A program made the translations under genes and the position numbers. Shown here one piece after another: positions 11,351-23,500 of a stretch of 64,000 bases of DNA. Source of the DNA: Gnetum montanum (lineage: Eukaryota > Streptophyta > Gnetopsida > Gnetales > Gnetaceae); the NCBI GenBank assembly GCA_015680685.1, contig MNCI01011044.1, forward strand, positions 534,096 to 598,095. Reading direction: 5' to 3'. Every line of letters begins with the position of its first letter. The first letter of the stretch is position 1. Under the pieces are notes generated by a model that did not search any database, was not told the origin of the DNA, and saw only the letters and a list, made by a program, of their open reading frames with translations.

Positions 11351-14300
11351 CGTCTAGTCCCAAATCGTTTCCAATACTTTGCATGGAGGCTTTTAATTAA
11401 TAGAAAAATTCAAGAAAATTTTTACAAAGCACTATGAGGTCCTGCTCATAGTATTCATCGTATAGTTGGTTCTAAAAGAGTCCCCACTTTTGATCATTTG
11501 AAATCACCACTTCTAGTCTACCAACACAATTTTAGTGAGAGTTTTACACACACTATGAGGGGGTGAGGCTACTAGCCCCCTGTAGTTCCTTCTATAAGGT
11601 TTCTAGTAATCAAAATCTTGCAATCACCCTTACATGGAGGCTTATGATTGATCAAAGCACTTCTAGCAATGTTTTACAAAGCACTGTGAGGTGGTACCTA
11701 TAGCAATCATCTTATGGTCAGCCCCAAAACACTCCCTGCTTCCAGTCATCTTCAATTTCTTGAAAATCACTAATTTTGATCAACTAATGCACTTTTGGTG
11801 ATATTTTTACATGCACGGGAAGGGCATGTATCTAGTAGCCCCACAATAGTCCCTTCTAGAAGATGTCCAACCAGTGAAAGCTTCCATTCGCCCTTGCATG
11901 GAGGTTCTTGATTTATCATATGACTTCTAGTAAAGCTTTATAAAGAACTATGAGGTACTACTTGTAGTAGTCTTCTCGTGATCAATCATAGAAGACTTCC
12001 TACTTTTAGTAATCTTTAGTTCCTTAGAAATCACTGATTTTTTTCTATCGATGCACTTTTGAAGAGATTTTCACATGCACTATGAGGGGGTATCCTAGTA
12101 GCCCCATGGTAGTCCTTTCAGAAAGACATCCAGTAACTAGAAGCTTACGTTCACCCTTGCTTGGAGGCCTCTTGTTGATTATACCAATTCTAGCAAGTTT
12201 TTACAAAGCATTGTGAGGGCCTTCCAATGACAATCATCTTTTAGTTAGCCCAAGAAGACACCATGCTTCTAGTCATCTCTAGCTCCTTGGAAATTGCTAC
12301 TTCTAGTCTACTGACATGCTTCGATTGAGATTTTTACATTTACTATGAGGGCGTGCATCAAGCATCCCTCCCATAGTATCTTTCAAAATGTGTCCAACAA
12401 CTAGAAGCTCAAATTAACCTTTATATGGAGGCTTCTAATGGATTGGACAACTTGTAGCAAAGTTTTACAAAGCACTACAAGGTCTTACCCATTGCAATCA
12501 TCTCATAATAAGCCCCACAAGACTCTTTGCTACTAATCATTTTTGGTTCCTTGGAAATCATTACTTTTGATCTATCAATGTGCTTTTCATAATATTTTCA
12601 CATTCATTGTGTGGGGGTGCACCTATTGCAATCCCTTCTAGATGGCATCTAGCAATCGGAAGGTTTCATTCACCCTTTCATGAAGGCTTTCAGTGGATCA
12701 GACCACTTCCAACAAAAAAGTTTCATAAATAATTGTGAGGTCCTACCTATAGAAATCATCTCATAGTTAGCCCCAAAAGATGCCCCAGTTCTAGTAATCT
12801 TTAGTTCCTTGGAAATCACTACTTTTACTCTATCGACATGCTTCCTACGATATTTTTACAAGAATTATGAGGGGGTGCACCTAGCAACCCCATTGCAGTC
12901 CCTTTTAAAATCTGTCCAACAACAAAAAGCTTGCATTCACCCTTTCTTAGAGGATTCTAGTTTATTATACCACTTCTATGAAAGATTTACAAAGCACTGT
13001 GAGGTCCTAACCATAGTAGTTGTCTTGTAGTTAGCTTTGGAGAACTCCCGACTTCTAGTCATCTTCAATTCCTTGAAAATCAATACTTCTAGTTTGCCAA
13101 TGCACTTCTAGTGANNNNNNNNNNNNNNNNNNNNNNNNNNNNNNNNNNNNNNNNNNNNNNNNNNNNNNNNNNNNNNNNNNNNNNCTAGAATCAAAAGCTT
13201 CCATTCACTCCTGCATGAAGGCTTCCAATTCATCTGATGACTTTCAACAATGTTTTACAAAGCATTATAAGGTACTTCTCATAGTATTATTCTTGTAGTT
13301 AGTCCTAGAAGACTCCCTTCTAATAATCTTCAATTCCTTGAAAATCACTACTTCCAGTATATCAATGCAGTTCTAATGACATATTTACATGTACTATGAG
13401 ATGGTCCATCTAGTAGCCTCACAATAGTCTCTTTTGAAAGGCATCCAGCAATTGAAATCTCACATTCATCCTTTCATGGAGGCTTCTAGTTGATTGGACG
13501 ACTTCCAGTAAAGTTTTATTATGCACTACAAGGTCTACCCATAGTAGTCAAGTTGTAGTCCATCCCAGAAGACTCCCTACTTCTAGTCATCTTTAGTTTC
13601 TTGGAAATTGCTACTTTTGATCTATCAATGAGTTTCCAGTGAGATTTTTACATGTACTATGAGTGGGTGCACCAAGGAACCCCCTTGTAGTACCTTCTAG
13701 AAGGCATCGAACAATTGAAAGCTCATATTCACCCTTGCATGGAGACTTCTGATGGGTCAAACAACTTCCAGCAAAGTTTTACAAAGCACTATGAGGTCTT
13801 ACCCATAGCAATTGTCTCATAATCAGCCTCAAAAGAGTTCTCACTTTTGATCATCTTTAGTTCCTACAAAATCTTTTCTTTTGATCTATTGACATGCTTC
13901 CAGTGAGATTTTTACATGCACTATGAGGATTTGCACCTAGTAGCTACATCACTCCCTTTTGTAAGACATTCATCAATTGGTAGCTTGCATTCACTATTTC
14001 ATGAAGGATTTTGGTGCATTGAACCACTTATAACAATGTTTTACAAAGCACTGCAAGCTCTTGCATGTAGCGGTGATCTTGTAGTTGACCTTGAAAGACT
14101 CTTTGCTTCATGTAATCTTTAGTTCCTTGAAAATCACTACTTCCACTCTACTGAAATGCTTCCAATGAGATTTTTATAGGTACTACAAGGAGGTGCACCT
14201 AGAAATCCTATCGTACTCCCTTCTAAAAGGCATCTAGCAATGGAAAGCTCACATTGCTTGGATGATTTCAATTGATTGGACCACTTTACGGAAAGTTTTA

Positions 14301-15520
14301 CAAAGCACTATGAGGTTCTACCCATACTAATTGTTCCATAGTTAGCCTTAGAAGACTTCCCACTTTTGGTCATCTTTAATTCCTTTAAAATTGCTACATC
14401 CCATCTACCAACACACTTCCAATGAGAATTTTATATGCACTTTGAGGGGGTGCACATAGCAACCCCATTGCAATTCCTTTCAAAACGTGTCTAGCAACTA
14501 GAAACTCCCATTCATCCTTGCATGAAGGCTTCTAGTTTAACTGATGACATCCAAAAAAACCTTATAAAGCACTACAAGGTACTACTCATAGCACTCTTCT
14601 CATAGTTAATCTTGAAAGACTTTCCACTTCAAATAATATTTAGTTCCTTCAAAATCATTGATTCTATTCTATTGATATTCTTTTGATGATATTTTTACAT
14701 GCATTACTAGGTGGTGCACCTCATTGCACCATGGTAGTCCCTTCTAGAACATGCCCAACAACTAGAAGCTTTCATTCACCCTTGCATGAAGGTTTTTGAT
14801 TAATTAATCCACTTTCAGAAAATTTTTACAATGCTCTAGGAGGTCCTACCCATAGTGGTCATCCCATAGTCTTTCCTATAAAACTCCCTACTTCTAATCA
14901 TCTTCAATTTCTTGGAAATCACTTCTTTTGGTCTACTAATGTACTTCTAGTGAAATTTTTACATGTACTATGAGGGGGTGAGCTTATAAATGCCATCATA
15001 GTCCCTTCCAAAAGGCATCTAGCAACCAAAACCTTGCATTTTTCCTTCCATGGAGGCTTCTAGTTGATCAAACGACTTCCAGAAAAATTTTGTAAAGCAC
15101 TACAAGGTCCTGTAGATAGCAATCATCTCATAGTTGGCCCCAAAAGGCTCCCCACTTCTAGGCCTCTTTAGCTTCTTCTAAATTATTGCTTATGGTCTAA
15201 AAATATTCTTTTGATGAGATTTTTACATGCACTATGAGGGGGTGCATGTAGCAGGCCATCCATCCCCTCTAGAAATCCCTTCTAGAATGCTTCCAGCAAA
15301 CCAAAGCTTACATTCATTCTTGAATGAGGTATTTTGGTTGATCAAAGGACTTCTAGAAAAATTTTACAAATCACTATGAGGTACTTTCCATAGCATCCTT
15401 CTCATAGACAGCCCCAAAAGACTCCCTACTTTCAATCATCTTTAGTTCCTTAGAAATTGATGCTTTTGGTTTACTAATGTGCTTATAGTGAGATTTTTAC
15501 ATATACTATGAGTGGGTGTG
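11351..15520. repeat. Tandem array of about 263-bp dimeric units (about 16 copies)
   Basis: A landmark of the type TTTTACATGCACTATGAGGG recurs at about 11,551, 11,812, 12,072, 12,336, 12,601, 12,858, (gap), 13,388, 13,650, 13,912, 14,179, 14,432, 14,696, 14,962, 15,222 and 15,499, giving a mean spacing of about 263 bp. Each unit has a second, related landmark (TTTTACAAAGCACTATGAGG) about half a unit away, so the unit is a dimer of diverged halves of about 131 bp. Other conserved blocks include CATGGAGGCTTC, CCCTTCTAGAAGGCATC, and CTTTAGTTCCTTGGAAATCA. Copies differ from one another by many substitutions, so the array is old. No copy carries a continuous reading frame. The array ends abruptly at about 15.52 kb. 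Confidence 0.9.
13115..13184. other. Assembly gap (70 N)
   Basis: Run of 70 undetermined bases inside the tandem array. The landmarks on either side are about 530 bp apart, twice the repeat period, so the gap length agrees with one unit boundary falling inside it. Confidence 0.98.
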
Positions 15521-15534
15521 TATCACATGGTGTT

Positions 15535-15867
15535 TCAACTAGTTTGTAAGTTCTCATAGTTAGGATTGCAAGGAATTGTAGGTAGTAATAACAGATGTTC
15601 ATACATGTCACATAATATGCCCATCATCATTGAACAATCATCATGCCTTAAGCCAATCATACTTTCATCATTACAAATGTTAGCCATGATACATGGGTCA
15701 CCAACCATATGATAGCTTCTTTTATATCCTAAAGAGAGCAAATGTAACCATGTCCACCAATTACACAAGCATAAGTATAAAAGATGAATAGAATAATTAA
15801 TTAATGATGTGGACATGACCATTCTTTTTTCTTTTTTACTACCATCTATTACCTTAGCAACATTCAC
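15535..15867 (-). CDS. Unrecognised 110-codon open frame
   Basis: An open frame of 110 codons from ATG, one of the longer ones in the window, placed between the end of the tandem array and the chromovirus remnant. The translation is rich in Met, Leu, Cys and Tyr, with no signal peptide, domain or motif that I recognise. It could be a chance frame or the relic of an unknown gene. Nothing in its flanks suggests a promoter or splice sites. Confidence 0.12.
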   Translation of the reverse strand: MNVAKVIDGSKKEKRMVMSTSLINYSIHLLYLCLCNWWTWLHLLSLGYKRSYHMVGDPCIMANICNDESMIGLRHDDCSMMMGILCDMYEHLLLLPTIPCNPNYENLQTS

Positions 15868-15979
15868 TTATACTCCCTAACATTCTCTACGAGTTAGTCA
15901 TTAGGGATAATGTTGAGATTGCAAGTAGGTAAATGTTTATGAATTGATAACATCTCACACTGTGGAGGAAGCATAAGAG

Positions 15980-17050
15980 ATGGCTGGCATTATAAACAAA
16001 ATCAAAACTACAAGGAGAAATAGTTTTTATTTAGTTGAGGAAACCAAGAAAGAGGTTGGGGAAACATCTATTGTGAACTTGCAGTTACCATATATTAAAT
16101 GTAGAAAGTCCCACATGAAGATAGATTTCACATATACACTAGAGAAGAGATGCCTATGGTTTTCAATATGAAAGAGTTTCTTATAGTTTCCATCATAGGA
16201 GAAAAGCATATGGAGAACACTATAAAAGAGTCATTGGATGAACATGGTGAATAACATTGAGAACTATTTTCTAGAACCTACTACAAGTATGGTGAAAGTA
16301 AGCATATATTGAAGAAATATCCATAAAGAAATTAACTAGAAATATACCATACCACCAACATATTTAACCAACAAGAGGAAGTTCCATGTTTTTCTAATGT
16401 AAAAACATGAATGAAGGCTCAATCATATGTCAATACTATTGTCCAAATCTACTAGCAAATAATGTTAAAACTAAAACCCCCATAGGCAATGATGGAGACA
16501 AAAGTGGATGAGAGCAGGAGCCTACTAAAATTTTAAGTTTAGTGTAACAATAAAAATATTCAAAGAATTATTTATAAGGCTAGTTTTGATAATCTAATTT
16601 ATATATATGATAGAGTAATTGCAATTACCTATTAAGCTACATCCAAAACCATACATTGTTTGTTGGTTAGAATAAAACACAAACTATAGAATTACTTAGT
16701 AGTGCATGGTAAAGTTTAAAATGGTTCCATTTTCTAATATAGTAATTTATTATGTAATCCCCATACATGCTTGTTACATCATATTAGGTAAACCATGGTA
16801 ATATAGCATTTTTTAATTGATTCATGGTTTAGCATTGTAATTGTAAAGAAAAATGATCGATATTTTAGGTTAAATGATGATAAGCCAAGGAAGCTAGTAA
16901 TACCATCATCACCATCCACAACTTCAACACCATTTCCACCACAAAGATTTTACATGATGAGGAAGCAAGAGAAGGTTCAAATCATCAATTGTAAGAAGGA
17001 GGCTTTTGTTGTTCTTGTGACTTTGGAATCATCACCAAAAGCCACCCCAC
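15980..17050 (+). pseudogene. Gag C-terminus and aspartic protease remnant
   Basis: A CCHC zinc-knuckle shape survives at 16,279-16,323 as YYKYGESKHILKKYP. The glycine, histidine and spacing are kept, but all three cysteine positions read tyrosine. Around 16.63 kb LHPKPYIVCWL, and at about 16.75-16.80 kb VIPIHACYIILGKPW, match the chromovirus protease, which normally cleaves the Gag-Pol polyprotein. The D-S/T-G active-site block itself is not readable. A linker leads into the RT N-terminus with EAFVVLVTLESS. Reading frame changes and stops are frequent. The stretch 15,980-16,170 is open but was not recognised as gag. Confidence 0.62.
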
Positions 17051-18360
17051 CATTGCTAGAGGTTTAGAAGATGCTATTAAAGTTTCAAAACATCATGATG
17101 GATGATGTACAGGTTACCATCACACTAACAAATATTTTATGTCATTTATCTTGTTCCAAGTATAAAAATTTTCAAGGTGCATATTGGACATATTCTAGTG
17201 ATAGAACAAAGTTAGCAAGATCAGTGGAGAAGCTAATATAGAAAGCTTTGATCCATGAAAGTTTGATTCCATGTGTCATATGATGCACATTTGGTGAACT
17301 AAATCACTATCAAGTATTAATTTCCTATGCCAAAAATGATGATATTTTGGATAATATGTATGGTGAAATTTTTTTCAGCAAAATATATTTGAAGAGTGAC
17401 TACCACTAGATGAGAATGAAAGAAAGAGATGATTGAAAGATGGCATTTAGAATATCAAACAACTTATATGAGTGGAGGATGATGCTCTTTGGCCTCACTA
17501 ATGCACCAAGTACATTAATGTAATTGATGGATAGGTATTAAAACTATGTCTTGGTCACTAATTATTGTGTTTTTGGATAATATTTTGATATACAACCATA
17601 GTAGACACTAGCATTTGGAAATGTTATAGTTAGTGTTACAACAATTAATGATAAATGTAAAAAATGTGACTTTCTAAAAGAGAAGCTAGTATATCTTAGA
17701 TTCATCATTTTCATGGATAGTTTGAGTGTAGATCTTTAGAAGGTAAAGGTTATAGTTAAATTCCCAACACTATAAAATCCACAAAGATGAATTTCTCTAT
17801 GGTTTACTAATTTCTTATAGAAAATTCATTATGAATTTCAATGGGTAGCAATTGGGATGATCAATACCACTAAAGGAGGCTCAAAATCTATATTTCAATG
17901 GACACAAGAAGCATAGAGAAGTTTCCAAATTTTAAAGCATGCTCTTATTGTAGCACAAGTTTTATCATTACCAAAAGTTTAATAAAGGGCTTTTAATTAA
18001 GTGTGATGCCATGGTGAAGGAATAAGAGTCCTAAGTCAAGAAGGAAGACATCTTGCCTAGTTTAGCAAGAAGCTAAATGAGTCATATCAGAAATATTTCA
18101 CATATGAGAAGAAATTCTATGGTATTATCTATGCATTGGAGAAGTGGAGAAATATTCTTTTGCCAAAAGAGTTTATTCTTTACACTAACCATAAGGCTTT
18201 ACAATGTATTTAGAAGTAGCCAAAGCTCAGTGCCAAGCATATGAAGTGGATGGAAGAATTGTAGGTATTTAATTTTTTATCAAGCATTAAAAATGAAGTC
18301 ATAATCAAGTTGAAGATGCTTTAAGCATATAGAACCTTTTGATAAGTGAAACCACCATTA
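17050..18360 (+). pseudogene. Chromovirus RT and RNase H remnant
   Basis: RT motifs in order: LIHESLIPC, ITIKY and FPMPK (in a shifted frame), FFSKIYLKSDYHQMRM (one stop in place of Q), and LYEWRMMLFGLTNAPST. The catalytic box at about 17.57 kb reads FLDNILIY, so the second aspartate of YxDD is now asparagine. A stretch of roughly 14 codons that normally holds the W-R-x-C-x-D-x-R block is missing between LIPC and ITIKY. The gypsy RNase H follows, with FSKKLNESYQKYFTYEKKF, ALEKWRN, FILYTNHKAL, and PKLSAKHMKWMEEL. Many stops. Clearly inactive. Confidence 0.82.
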
Positions 18361-18559
18361 AAGAGCTACAGCCAAGAAATCAAAACTATGCTAGAGACCT
18401 AGATTTTGGTGAAATCTAATCATGGTTGGAGTTACATTGTGAATACCATGGAATAAAATCATCCCATCATGAGACTAAAAATGTTCAGTGTGAGATGACG
18501 AACCAAGATTATAACATAAACCATGATGTTGTATTATGAAAAGAGACTAGCATTTATAT

Positions 18560-19342
18560 TTCCCAAAGAGAATTAAGATAAAAGCTAATGATAAAAGCAC
18601 ATGATATCTTAATGGTTGGACATATGGGATAAGCCAAGATGGTGGAAAGGCTACAGAGGTATTTCTTTTAGCTAGGTATGATAATCCAAATTAGGAAATA
18701 TATTGCAAGTTGCCAAGTTTGTCAAAAGGAAAACGGAGTAGCTAGCAATGCTAGACTATATTAGACACTTCCAATTCCATAGAGGCCATAAGTAAACATA
18801 AGTATGAATTTAGTCATAGGTATTTCTTACAATATGGTGAAAAATGATTTTTTTCTTATTCTAGTTGATAGATTTTCGAAAATTGCAAGGTTTATTCTTA
18901 TACTAAGTGCTATGATTTAAAAAAAAACTAGTAGAAGTATTCCTCAAAGAAGTCATAAAGCTACATGGTATATGTTAAGGCATCAGAGCTAATCATGATA
19001 GCAAGTTTATTAGTGCATTTTGATAAGAGTAATGGGAATGGTTAAATTGCAAACTAAATTTTAGTAGTACATACCACCCAAAGACCGATGAGCAAATAAA
19101 GGTGATAATAGAACATTGGATAATCTATTATAGTGTTTTTGTAGTGAGGATTCTAGATGATGGAAAGAGTTGTAATGAGTAGAAATGTCTATATATAACA
19201 ATTCTAAATATAAAAGGACAAGAGAAACACCATTAAAGATTGTCTATGAAAAACATCCATAGTTCCCAAAAATTGTAAACATGAAGTAGGCAAAGTTCAT
19301 AAGGGATATGTAAGAGTTCCAAATCATGGTGGGAAGGCATAT
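18560..19342 (+). pseudogene. Chromovirus integrase remnant, truncated
   Basis: The zinc-binding region ends in YIASCQVCQKENG. The core reads VNISMNLVIGI, LVDRFSKIARFI, HDSKFISAF, and SSTYHPKTDEQIKVIIEHW. Compared with the family, the first catalytic Asp is Asn and the catalytic Glu is Lys, while the Asp of the HDSKF block remains. The post-core block TPLKIVYEKHP leads to IRDM and EFQIMVGRHI, where homology stops at about 19.34 kb. The C-terminal chromodomain region is absent, and I could not find it beyond 30.68 kb. Confidence 0.8.
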
Positions 19343-19617
19343 TGATAGGGATCTTGTCAATGTTTCATCAAGGGATTTATCATATAGAACATAGTGTAAT
19401 CTCATTGTAAGCTTCAAGGACAATGTTGAGTGGATTTCCAAGAACACTCATGTGTATCATTACACTCAAGAAATATAAAAGAGACTATAATACATATCAT
19501 ATAGATGGTAAAATATGTTGCATGATGAGAGATAGAGAAAATATTTATAATTTTATATTTTTAATTTTTATGGATTTTATTATTATAAGAAACGAAATAA
19601 ACATAAATATATATGCA

Positions 19618-19690
19618 TTGTAATCCTTCTTGAGAATAGACATAACGCTAATATTGTAATCCCTCTTGGGGATAGGTGCAACACCACTCA
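19618..19690. repeat. Two 36-bp tandem units inside the LTR
   Basis: TTGTAATCCTTCTTGAGAAT at 19,618 and TTGTAATCCCTCTTGGGGAT at 19,654 start two units with a period of 36 bp. The same pair occurs at 29,712 and 29,748 in the other LTR, so the duplication predates insertion. Confidence 0.75.
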
Positions 19691-19860
19691 CTAAATGCAA
19701 TAAAATAGCTCTTAGTCATAACCTTGATAAACAAACACCATGCCTTATAGTAATGAACTTCTTAGATAAGGAATGAATTACTGCAACTAAATTGAATGAA
19801 AAATAAATTAATGTTTTAATATTTAAGGTATCAACAATGTAATAAGGAAAAACCATGAGC

Positions 19861-19866
19861 TTTATT
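19861..19866 (-). terminator. Polyadenylation signal AATAAA in LTR
   Basis: AATAAA on the minus strand, kept at the equivalent place (29,964-29,969) in the other LTR. Confidence 0.5.
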
Positions 19867-20106
19867 CACAACTCAACAATGGATTGTACATTGACCAAAG
19901 TGTTTCAAACTATGTATGTAAGGTAGCAATCTAATAGAGTCTAGACACCCTTGTGAAAGCAATGACATAAAAGATAGACATAAACAAGGATAAGAATCAA
20001 CTCACCCAAGGTATGAATAGTTGTTCACATAAACTATATGCCACAAGATCCAAGGAATGGAAATTATGTTAAGAAATAACTAAGATATATAAATAAGTTC
20101 ATCTTG

Positions 20107-20129
20107 GATATTTATAGCTTTTTTATAGA
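20107..20129 (-). promoter_or_regulatory. TATA region of the LTR
   Basis: The minus strand reads CTATAAAAAAGC and then TATAAATATCC. The matching place in the other LTR is degraded (TATAGAAATATGG). Confidence 0.45.
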
Positions 20130-20514
20130 AATGGAGAAGGCTTATCAATATCTAGGCATTAACACAGGCCCATCAATGTAACATGAGATGATCCTAGTCA
20201 CATGAAAGATAAAGAAAAGTAAACTAGACATGGGAGAAGGTGTGTCATTCTCTTGTATTAATGCAAGGTAGTTAGTACAAGCCCCCTTCATTCCCTCCAA
20301 CAAAAAAAAATTAATACTTCTCATCAATAATTTTCAATGAAAGTTGGAACCCAATGGAGCATCTCATAAGGACTAAACTACATCCAAATAAAGTTAGAAT
20401 TTTTCTAAAGAGCTTGGAATCATACACATAACCTCAAAGTATAAAAAAAGGATAAGGGTGCATCTTAGAAGACCACGAACCTTGACTGAATATATCAAAC
20501 TACAAAATAGGGCA

Positions 20515-23500
20515 TATGAAATAGTTCCTCAAATGTAGGGCTTACAATCAACCTACAAGTTGCCACTATATGCCTCATCATTTCCTCACAACTAGATAAA
20601 GTTAGTTCCATATATTTAACACTCAAGACATAAGGATTGGGACAAGTGACATGATAAGATTAATGTAGAGGAATTGAAAATATACAAATAATTTAATAGA
20701 ATATGCATTACAAACTTTCCATATTAAGAAGAATTTCTAAGGGATAATGGTTGATAAGAACAACCTCCTAGCATGCCTAAAAGCTAAAGATCCCTTAAGC
20801 TCAATGAAATGATCTTTGATAAGTCTTTTGGCTTGTATTTGATTGCTAATTATGATACATGTCTTCTACTTGTGATTTTACAATGTGATCCTTTCACCTT
20901 CAAATCTTGCTTCTAAGAGAGGCTATAGGTACTACATGTCTTCTATTTATGGTTCAATAATAAAATATTTTCACCTTCAAATCTTCCTTATGAGAGAGGT
21001 TGTAGTGTAGGATCAAACAAGTATCCTTCAAATGTCTTGAAAGGTGTTGTCTTCATGAGTTATAGGAGTAGATGTTCCTAACAAGTTAAACTACAACAAT
21101 CCTAAAAATCATTTGAGATATTTATCATTGAGAAATTATGCATGAGAACAATATGAAAAAAAAACTATAACCTAATGTTAAATGTGTACATGATGAATAA
21201 GATAGAATGAAGAAACACATATCAAATAGTGTCTCTCTCCTAGAATTGAGTTGCAAGATATCAAACTTGAATAAAAAAAACTTAAATACATGCACCAAAG
21301 AAGGTAAGAATAATAATTAAAGGCACAAATGTAGGAATCAAAAAACCCAAAGGCTTGTAATATATGATATCATCAACAAATCAAGGTATCCAGGATCATG
21401 AAGTATGACTTGGTTAGACATCTAATTTATAATCAAAATATGTAGGTTGAAAATAAAGGTGGAAGAAAATAATCCTAGTTAAACCATTAGGCTCATCAAT
21501 TTACCACCACACAAGTGGAAGATCAATAAAGTGTCTTATGTCATGGAACCACCACCATCCTAGGGATTAAGCTTGAGCTTAGTTACTCACAATATGAAGC
21601 TACCATGAATTCATAAGTGATCCTTCCCATAGTAGAAACATACCTTTCTTGACCTTGTAAAAGCTATTGATGAGATACCCATGGATTCCCAACAACTAGT
21701 GAGACACCAACACCAAATAAGATTCCATCTTCTTGGATGATCAAATATCATCCTTTGCTTCACCTGATTAAATGCCTACCATACAAAATGAATGGACAAG
21801 AAAGGAAATGGAGGAAATGAAGAATGCAAGGTGAACAAGAGAGAGAAGATGAGGGTGCAGAATTAACAGAGTCCTAGCTGAGCATTCAATTAGCCTATGG
21901 TTTACATAAGCATGTCCTACATCCCATGAGAGACCCAATACCACATCCCATCACTACTACTCATCCACATGATGGGGATTTATCTTCAACTCTCTCTTCC
22001 AAGTGTAAGATCATGCATACCTTAACTAGTGTCATCTATTCTTGATTATTTCATTGTTTAAACATTAGTAAATCCAAATCAAGGAAATGTAACATAAAAC
22101 ATCTAAAAGTGAAGATTTTGGTTTGATTTTCCCTTACCCATATACATATGAATAGTAAGCTTCTTGATTTTTCTTTAATTGAGCCCTCTGATTGATTTCT
22201 TTGGATATGCTAATAGATCACAATTCCAATAGTAATAACAATTTCATAAAAGAAACTAATGGATGTGATCATGGTTTAGGTTAACAATTATAAATTTTGA
22301 TCCCTTAGAACATATGAATTTAGAAATTAGGTTGAAGTAGCATTTAACATTACTAAAGTTTACTAAGAGATAAACTTATAGGGCTTCATGGCCATGAGTA
22401 TGAATGAAATAGGATACTATATTGAACTATTACATTCATAGTTCAAGTGATCTAGGTAATGGTTTGAACATGAGAAAGGCTTACATGGGTACTGGTTCAA
22501 CCACTAAATTTGACTTTAATTGAGTAATAATAGGAATGGTACAACATGATAAAAATACCAATTTATATGGACCAGTAATTTTGGGATGACATTACTGTTC
22601 CCTTAAATCCTTATTCTATTTATTTTTATTCTATTATTTTGTTTCTCTTTTATATATTCTTCTTTTTCATCTTTTCATTCATTCTTGTCATCATTTTCTT
22701 TTCTTTATGAGAAGAGGATTTTTGATGATGCATGGGAGTCATGGTAATGATTGAAATTTTGGATCACCACTTGAGGTCTTTGAGTTGTACAAACATGAGA
22801 ATTCATCCCTCACCAAATGGCATGCATAGTTTCATGAGATCTTGAATCTCTTTTAATCAGGATGGCTAGGTAAGGAAACACATACACCTTAGTCTAATCA
22901 CATTGATTAGACCCATTCAATAGTCACAAAAAACCCTTGATTACACATCCTTTCCTTATCAATAGCCAAGCACTTTTCTAGGATTTTAGAGATCATACCC
23001 TAAGGTGTGAATCCACCACCTACTCACCAATTCTAGTAACATTATATTCAATAGCTCATAGTATGAGTCTTAGCTCCCCACTAAATCTAAGCCTAGCTCA
23101 CCAATGATGAATAGAAGAAAATGTAGATGGATGAATTTTTCTGTGGATATTACATTAATCAATACTTCACTTTAGACTCGTTTGGTACTCTTGCATCATC
23201 ATCGCATTTATAACTCATCCATCCATCATTGGGTTATTCACTAAGCATTCATAAATCACGTTAATTGCTTTTTCTGCACATGATCAGATGCACATTTAAG
23301 GAGAAAAATATATTGTAAAAATTTAATTATTAAGCTTGAAACATATGAAAAGTAGTAACTAAACATACTAAGTTTATTAAAGCAAATAAGAGAAATAGCA
23401 AAAATGAACAAAATCTGATATGAAAAGAAGGATTCTTCCTTGCAAAATGCAAGAATGATCATTATGTACTTTCAAAGGAGAAAGACATTATTTTTACATG

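Larger units (their letters stand above)
15980..19342 (+). mobile_element. Chromovirus-like Ty3/gypsy remnant, 3'-truncated
   Basis: Internal region of an LTR retrotransposon in the order gag zinc knuckle (16,279), protease (16.6-16.9 kb), RT (17.05-17.8 kb), RNase H (17.98-18.35 kb) and integrase (18.56-19.34 kb). The motifs YEWRMMLFGLTNAPSTLM in RT and VDRFSKIARFI in integrase are typical of chromoviruses. The integrase stops where the LTR of the minus-strand Athila-like element begins, which suggests that the latter inserted here. No LTR of this element was found. The left side, up to the tandem array, should contain the gag N-terminus but shows nothing clear. Confidence 0.8.
19343..20514 (-). 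repeat. Left (3') LTR of the Athila-like element
   Basis: Aligns along its whole length with 29,439-30,684 in direct orientation. In a well-aligned block of 95 bp near 19.65-19.75 kb I count about 20% differences, so the insertion is old. On the minus strand TATAAATATCC (20,107-20,117) is followed about 245 bp later by an AATAAA signal (complement of 19,861-19,866), the layout of a U3-R-U5 LTR. It begins with TG on the plus strand at 19,343. Confidence 0.78.

Noticed and set aside
11351-15520. CRISPR array
   Set aside because: Units are about 263 bp, diverged along their full length with no unique spacers, in plant-type DNA.
19400-19480. Plus-strand reading resembling the end of the chromovirus integrase
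   Set aside because: The segment lies inside the LTR, aligns with 29.49-29.58 kb, and follows the LTR start at 19,343. The resemblance is chance.
23256-23462. Env-like ORF in the 3' region of the minus-strand Athila-like element
   Set aside because: Only 68 codons, rich in Phe, Ile, Ser and Leu as expected of AT-rich noise, and with no flanking coding signal.
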